Source: Cryptomeria japonica
Taxonomy: Eukaryota > Streptophyta > Pinopsida > Cupressales > Cupressaceae
Direction of reading: 5' to 3'
Assembly (NCBI RefSeq): GCF_030272615.1
Contig: NC_081413.1
Location: 718,847,867-718,911,866, forward strand
DNA: 64,000 nt
The stretch's first letter is position 1. Each line of letters begins with the position of its first letter. Below the pieces are notes generated by a model. It searched no databases, was not told the origin of the DNA, and was given only the letters and a program-made list of their open reading frames with translations. The position numbers were made by a program, and so were the translations under genes. Below, in pieces: positions 60,411 through 64,000 of the stretch.

Positions 60411-60648
60411 ACAATAGCGCTAGTCTGTGTTTAAGCAGAGGCGCTACTTAACACAAAAGCGCTTAAAGAAGGGGAGAGACAGAGAGGCAAAAGCGCTAGA
60501 AGTTTGCCAATAGCGCTAGAAGAATTACCAAAGCGCTAAAACAGTTGCAAAAGCGCTGAAATTTGGTCAATAGCGCTATTGTAAGAACAATAGTGCTAAA
60601 AGCATAAACGACGGTCGTACTGGAACATGTTCAATAGTGCTAAAGCGC
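60411..60648 (-). repeat. AGCGCTATTG motif array, right (inverted)
   Basis: About eight GCGCT cores in 240 bp, here as CAATAGCGCT, CAAAAGCGCT or CCAAAGCGCT on the plus strand, that is AGCGCTATTG/AGCGCTTTTG on the minus strand. Degraded AATAGTGCT forms are also present. The array starts about 65 bp inside the PBS and is inverted relative to the array at 37327-37580. Confidence 0.85.
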
Positions 60649-60713
60649 AACCTGTGTGACACTTTTAACAATCAAACATGTTAATTAAAAAAAAAATGAT
60701 ATGTTTTTGGTGC

Positions 60714-60736
60714 TTCGATTCACGTCGGGTTCACCA
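60714..60736 (-). other. Primer-binding site, tRNA-Trp type
   Basis: Two bases from the LTR, 23 nt on the plus strand equal the T-arm, acceptor and CCA end of plant nuclear tRNA-Trp as I remember it (TTCGATTC ... GGGTTCACCA). The minus strand is therefore complementary to that tRNA. This fixes the right LTR as the 5' LTR. Confidence 0.85.
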
Positions 60737-60738
60737 AA

Positions 60739-62124
60739 TGATGCCCTACAAAATGGCACAAGGTTAGTAAATGATAAATAACACAAAAGACACAATACCG
60801 TTAGTGTTAGTCAATCAAAAACTAATCTAAAAAGGCATACCAAGAGAGACACTAAAAACATGCAAGCATATTTAACTATCAAAGCAAACATGATGAGGCA
60901 TCTCCAAATACCTCCTAACATGCTCTTAGTTTCTTTCTCCCTTTTTCCTCTCCTCTCCAAGTTCCAAAATAGTGTAGCTCTCAGCAGCTTTTTGCACTAT
61001 GGATGCTTATGGAGGATTGAGATTGTAGTATAGCTCTAAATGTGAAATGAAAAGCTAATACTAAACTATTGATACTAAAATGATAAATTTTATCCAAGAT
61101 GACAATACATGAGTTAATTATACTAAAATGCTCTCTAAAAATGTCTATAGCTTAAATGAATACAAGTTTTCAGGATCTGGATTATGAAGAAATGGGCTCT
61201 ATTTATAGGAAAAATGGAGCAATGGATGGTTGAGATTGAGCAATCTCAACAAGGGTCAGGATTGAATGATTTCAAATCCATGTGAGGGCTTTCAACCCAA
61301 TCCCAAGATGACAAGTGTCAATGTGAGATAGGTTGAGAGGGGAGGGAATAAGCATTAAATGCCTGATATGACCTTGGGAGCTAAAGTCAAGGTTGGTTGA
61401 ATGAATAAACTCTTTATTCAAAGAATAAAGCTTTTATCCAATGGATAAACTCTTGTGCAAATGTGAAATAGATGAATATGGTCAAAACAATAAATGTTTG
61501 GGGAGACAAGTTTGAAATAACCATAAATGGTTATGTAAGAGCCATAAATGGTCATGTAAGAGCCATTAGTGGTCTTGGAAGACTTTGGGGGTTAATTTGT
61601 TGAACACACAAAGCATTAAATACTTTTCAAAGACTTTGGAGTCTTTGAGAAGTGACTCCATTTTGCTTAGGAATGTGACAGTAATTAGGGGATGGATTAG
61701 GCTAATTAGGAAGGGGTTAGAAGAATCTAGAAGGGGATTAGATTTTGCAAGTGGATTTGGTGGGTGAGGGAAAATAGGATTTTATTAAAATAAAAATTCA
61801 TTTATTTCAATAAATGTGTACAAGTTGCATTTGTAGGAAAATGCAAGTGGGGTGGGGATAATGATTTAAATAAATGTTTTATTTAATTTATTTAAAAGAG
61901 GAAAAGGGGATTTAATTAAATAAATAGAATTTATTTATTTAATTGAATTGTATTTGGTTTAATGAATTAATTAAAATAAATTGAACAATTTATTTAATTA
62001 ATAGAAGAATGTTTGGGAATAAATTAATTAAATATTTATTTAATTAATTGATGGCTAGTGGATTTTTAATCAAATAAATAGCAAATATTTATTTAATTAA
62101 GCTGGACAGATTTGTGTGACTACA
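60739..62124 (-). repeat. 5' LTR of the Tat-like element
   Basis: Length and ends are identical to 35336-36721. TACCC follows at 62125-62129. Differences from the left copy are mostly single transitions. Confidence 0.95.
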
Positions 62125-62129
62125 TACCC

Positions 62130-62450
62130 TATACAACTTTATGCCTTATGTTGGCTTACGAAGATATATAAAATATCAAATTACATATCGACCAGATAAC
62201 ATAAATTTATAAACATTAAAACAAATTGCCGATGCCGGATCCAAGATATGTCGGCCTCCAATACTGATAACCTTTACTATACCATGTTGGCTTGCATTGC
62301 TGATTACCAAAGAAATCTTTCTGACCTGCCGATGCCGGTGTAGAATCTATGAAGTGCCTGCCGGTATACTATATGAAGTCAGAACACAAAATCATGTTTC
62401 CATCAATGACAACATAGTGAAACCAACCAATAGAGTGTCAATTGCCAACA
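62130..62450 (-). mobile_element. Reversed solo LTR, right part
   Basis: Continuation of 34745-35335. Read on the minus strand the terminus is TGTTGGCAATTGACAC, with a TGTTGTCATTGATGG block 40 bases in. AAGAC follows at 62451-62455, completing the target duplication. Confidence 0.85.
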
Positions 62451-62455
62451 AAGAC

Positions 62456-62850
62456 CGGTAAAAAGAAAAAGCAACAAGCACATAAACCAGTAGATGCTGA
62501 TGAAGAAGAGACTGAGTCTGAAGGAGAGAAGAAATCCCTAAGGGCTAGTGGCAAAAGGTCAAAGGGTGTTGGTACTTCAACTATAAAATCTCCAAAGAAA
62601 CCGGTAATCAAGCTCACACATCTTGAAAATTTAATAATACACATTAAAGAGTATGGTATATTGATTGGTGTGAAGAAACTTTTTGATAATTTTAGTAAAG
62701 ATGAACAAAGGGAAATAGAAGACGCAATTGTTTAATGATGAATAAATACAACAATGCCCTAATTGAATTGCAAGGGCAAATTCCAAATTCATTATATAAT
62801 ATAATTGATGCTAGATGGCAGGCAACCATGAAACTATTGGTATTTGATTG
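62456..62850 (+). pseudogene. 3' part of the unknown ORF of the copia-like element
   Basis: Directly after the AAGAC duplication the frame of 34740-34744 is regained exactly (GKKKKQQAHKPVDADEEE). It is a Lys/Ser/Glu-rich tail followed by a more structured segment THLENLIIHIKEYGILIGVK and EDAIV, then TAA at 62733-62735. Shifting by one base just there keeps a frame open to 62848-62850 (NALIELQGQIPNSLYNIIDA), so a single-base loss in a T-run probably truncated it. No family is recognised. The charged tail suggests nucleic-acid or chromatin contact, which is inference only. Confidence 0.55.
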
Positions 62851-62856
62851 AAGATT

Positions 62857-64000
62857 GCAATGATGAACTATTGTGCTATCATTGATGTCAATTGTAACTG
62901 GTAATGAAGTTTTTTTGCAACTGGTAGAACCAGTATTACTTAAGAAGCAGTGAGATCAACCAGTAACCCTACCTGTTGATGTGCCAAACCCTAACCGATG
63001 GAGCTTGGTGAATCAGTTGTATTGGTTTATGATCAAATGGTGAACAATAATGATTATGACATGTATGCATTTTGTATGTGATAAGTTTTGAGTGGTTTTT
63101 GGTGTGTAGAGCTAACGGTTTTATCTTGGGAATGAGCGAGTATATTGCATGAAGAAGAAAGTGCGTGATGAATTACAAGATTTGATGAAGTGGTGATGAA
63201 GGAGTGGTCGAGGTTGTCTTGAACAATGTGCAATGATTTTTATGTAATCTAATGGTCATACTTGAACCGATTTGTTTGTAATATCTATGAGACCTTAGGT
63301 TTGTGATGTGTTACTGACCTATTATTTTTCTTATAAGGTTGATGAGTTGTTTTGTTGTAGTGTTGTAAATTTTGGTTAAGTGTTAGTGTGATTGATTGCC
63401 GAACCAAAGGGAGTATCTGTAGTATGTGTGAAGGCAGATAGGAGCATGAAAAGGATCTGATCAAGAAGAGTAGTACTATTTACTAGATCAAAAAACCCTT
63501 GTTGTTCTCTAGCAATTACAATAATTAAATCCATTAACCGGGGAATCTTTAACAGGCTTAGTGCTATCTAAATCTTCTAACTAGGTGATCCATTAGCTTG
63601 GATTTAAAATCCTCTATCGAGGTTACTCCTAATAGGGTATTGCTTCTAACAGGGCATTATAGTCAATCCCTTAACCGGGTGGTCCCTAACAGGATTTGTT
63701 CCTAATATGACATTTTGTAAAGCTTTAACAGGCTTGGCTCCTAACAAGGCAAACTTCAGAAGAGTTTAGAATACTTGTAGGTATTCAACCCCACTGTGGT
63801 TTTTCCCATTTGGTTTTCCACGTTAAAAATCATTGTGTCAAGTGGTGAATGGTTTTTGTGGTTATGTTTAAAATGGTTAATTTGCTTAGCTGTTAAATCC
63901 ACTTAGATATGTTAAGATGACCTACATTAATGTTAAATGTGCTTTTACTATTGCTAGTAAAGTATTTTGATGTTTTGGTTAAATGGTTTGGGAGTTTCAA
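62857..64000 (+). mobile_element. Copia-like LTR, runs off the window
   Basis: The start is unclear (ATTGATGTCAATTG block at about 62890). The second half has CATTAACCGGGG, CCTAACAGG, CCACTGTGGTTTTTCCCA and TTTTCCACGTTAAAAATC phrases in the order found in the LTRs at 28442-29809 and 30282-31456. It is closer in layout to the 28442 LTR than to 30282. It could be the 3' LTR of another nested element. Confidence 0.6.

Larger units (their letters stand above)
35336..62124 (-). mobile_element. Tat-lineage Ty3/gypsy retrotransposon, 26.8 kb with nested insert, TSD TACCC
   Basis: LTRs of exactly 1386 bp lie at 35336-36721 and 60739-62124 (TG...CA), with TACCC on both sides (35331-35335 and 62125-62129). 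The orientation is minus: PBS next to the right LTR, polypurine tract next to the left LTR. Without the nested element (43577-51892) and its duplicated 5 bp it is about 18.5 kb. The domain order gag, PR, RT, RNase H, second RNase H, INT, together with the long non-coding 3' region and antisense extra ORF, fits the Tat/Ogre-like group. By eye the two LTRs differ at about 21 positions (roughly 98.5% identical), so the insertion is fairly young for such a genome. Confidence 0.95.

Noticed and set aside
60714-60736. Part of a tRNA-Trp gene
   Set aside because: Only the 3' T-arm/acceptor end with CCA is present, and nuclear tRNA genes do not encode CCA. The position beside the LTR makes it a primer-binding site.
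1-64000. CRISPR arrays, bacterial operons, rRNA or full tRNA genes
   Set aside because: No spaced identical repeats with unique spacers, no ribosome-binding-site-linked gene runs, and no rRNA or complete tRNA cloverleaf seen. All major features are plant nuclear in type.

Overview
The window looks like nuclear DNA of a seed plant with a large, repeat-rich genome. A conifer or other gymnosperm is my best guess. The reasons are one ordinary intron-containing plant transcription factor gene, AT-rich spacers, and more than 45 kb of LTR retrotransposons nested inside one another, including a very large Tat-lineage Ty3/gypsy element. No organelle, bacterial or viral gene set is visible, and the species cannot be fixed from sequence alone.

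Layout. 1-3540 is AT-rich spacer with two local tandem duplications. 3540-9140 holds the only convincing host gene, a GT-2-type (double trihelix) transcription factor with two coding exons (4967-5451 and 7179-8814), a CT-rich leader with three short upstream ORFs, and a 3' UTR with AATAAA at 9115. 9140-16570 is spacer with a minisatellite and an old, diverged ~1.3 kb direct repeat. 16570-23317 is a graveyard: a Ty1/copia protease fragment, a 622-bp TIR element, an old minus-strand copia-like LTR carrying a clean solo LTR (19713-20975, TSD ACAAG), a zinc-knuckle gag relic, and the 3' LTR of an old minus-strand gypsy element. A decayed Ty1/copia element (23318-29809, TSD CATTT) sits at the LTR/polypurine-tract boundary of that old gypsy element.

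From 30282 to the end the window is a nest. A copia-like element (LTR 30282-31456, tRNA-Met PBS) has a multi-zinc-knuckle gag-like ORF and a second ORF of unknown function. That second ORF is split by a reversed solo LTR (34745-35335 plus 62130-62450, TSD AAGAC). The solo LTR is split by a 26.8-kb minus-strand Tat-like element (35336-62124, LTRs of 1386 bp each, TSD TACCC, tRNA-Trp PBS). That element's pol is split by an 8.3-kb gag-only gypsy element (43577-51892, TSD GTTCC) with an open 1022-codon ORF. That ORF is in turn interrupted near its 5' end by a further LTR-like insert (48614 to about 49980).

How the parts relate. The Tat-like element encodes, on the minus strand, gag, protease, a G-patch-like segment, reverse transcriptase, two RNase H domains and integrase. 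On the opposite strand, in its 3' region, it carries a decayed plant-mobile-domain (PMD) ORF whose in-frame stops are all TAG. Arrays of a palindromic AGCGCT motif lie near both ends of its internal region in mutually inverted orientation. The gag-only element could only move with polymerase supplied by a Tat-like relative. Most nonsense changes that can be compared with a conserved residue are C-to-T changes in CG or CHG context, which fits long-term cytosine methylation.
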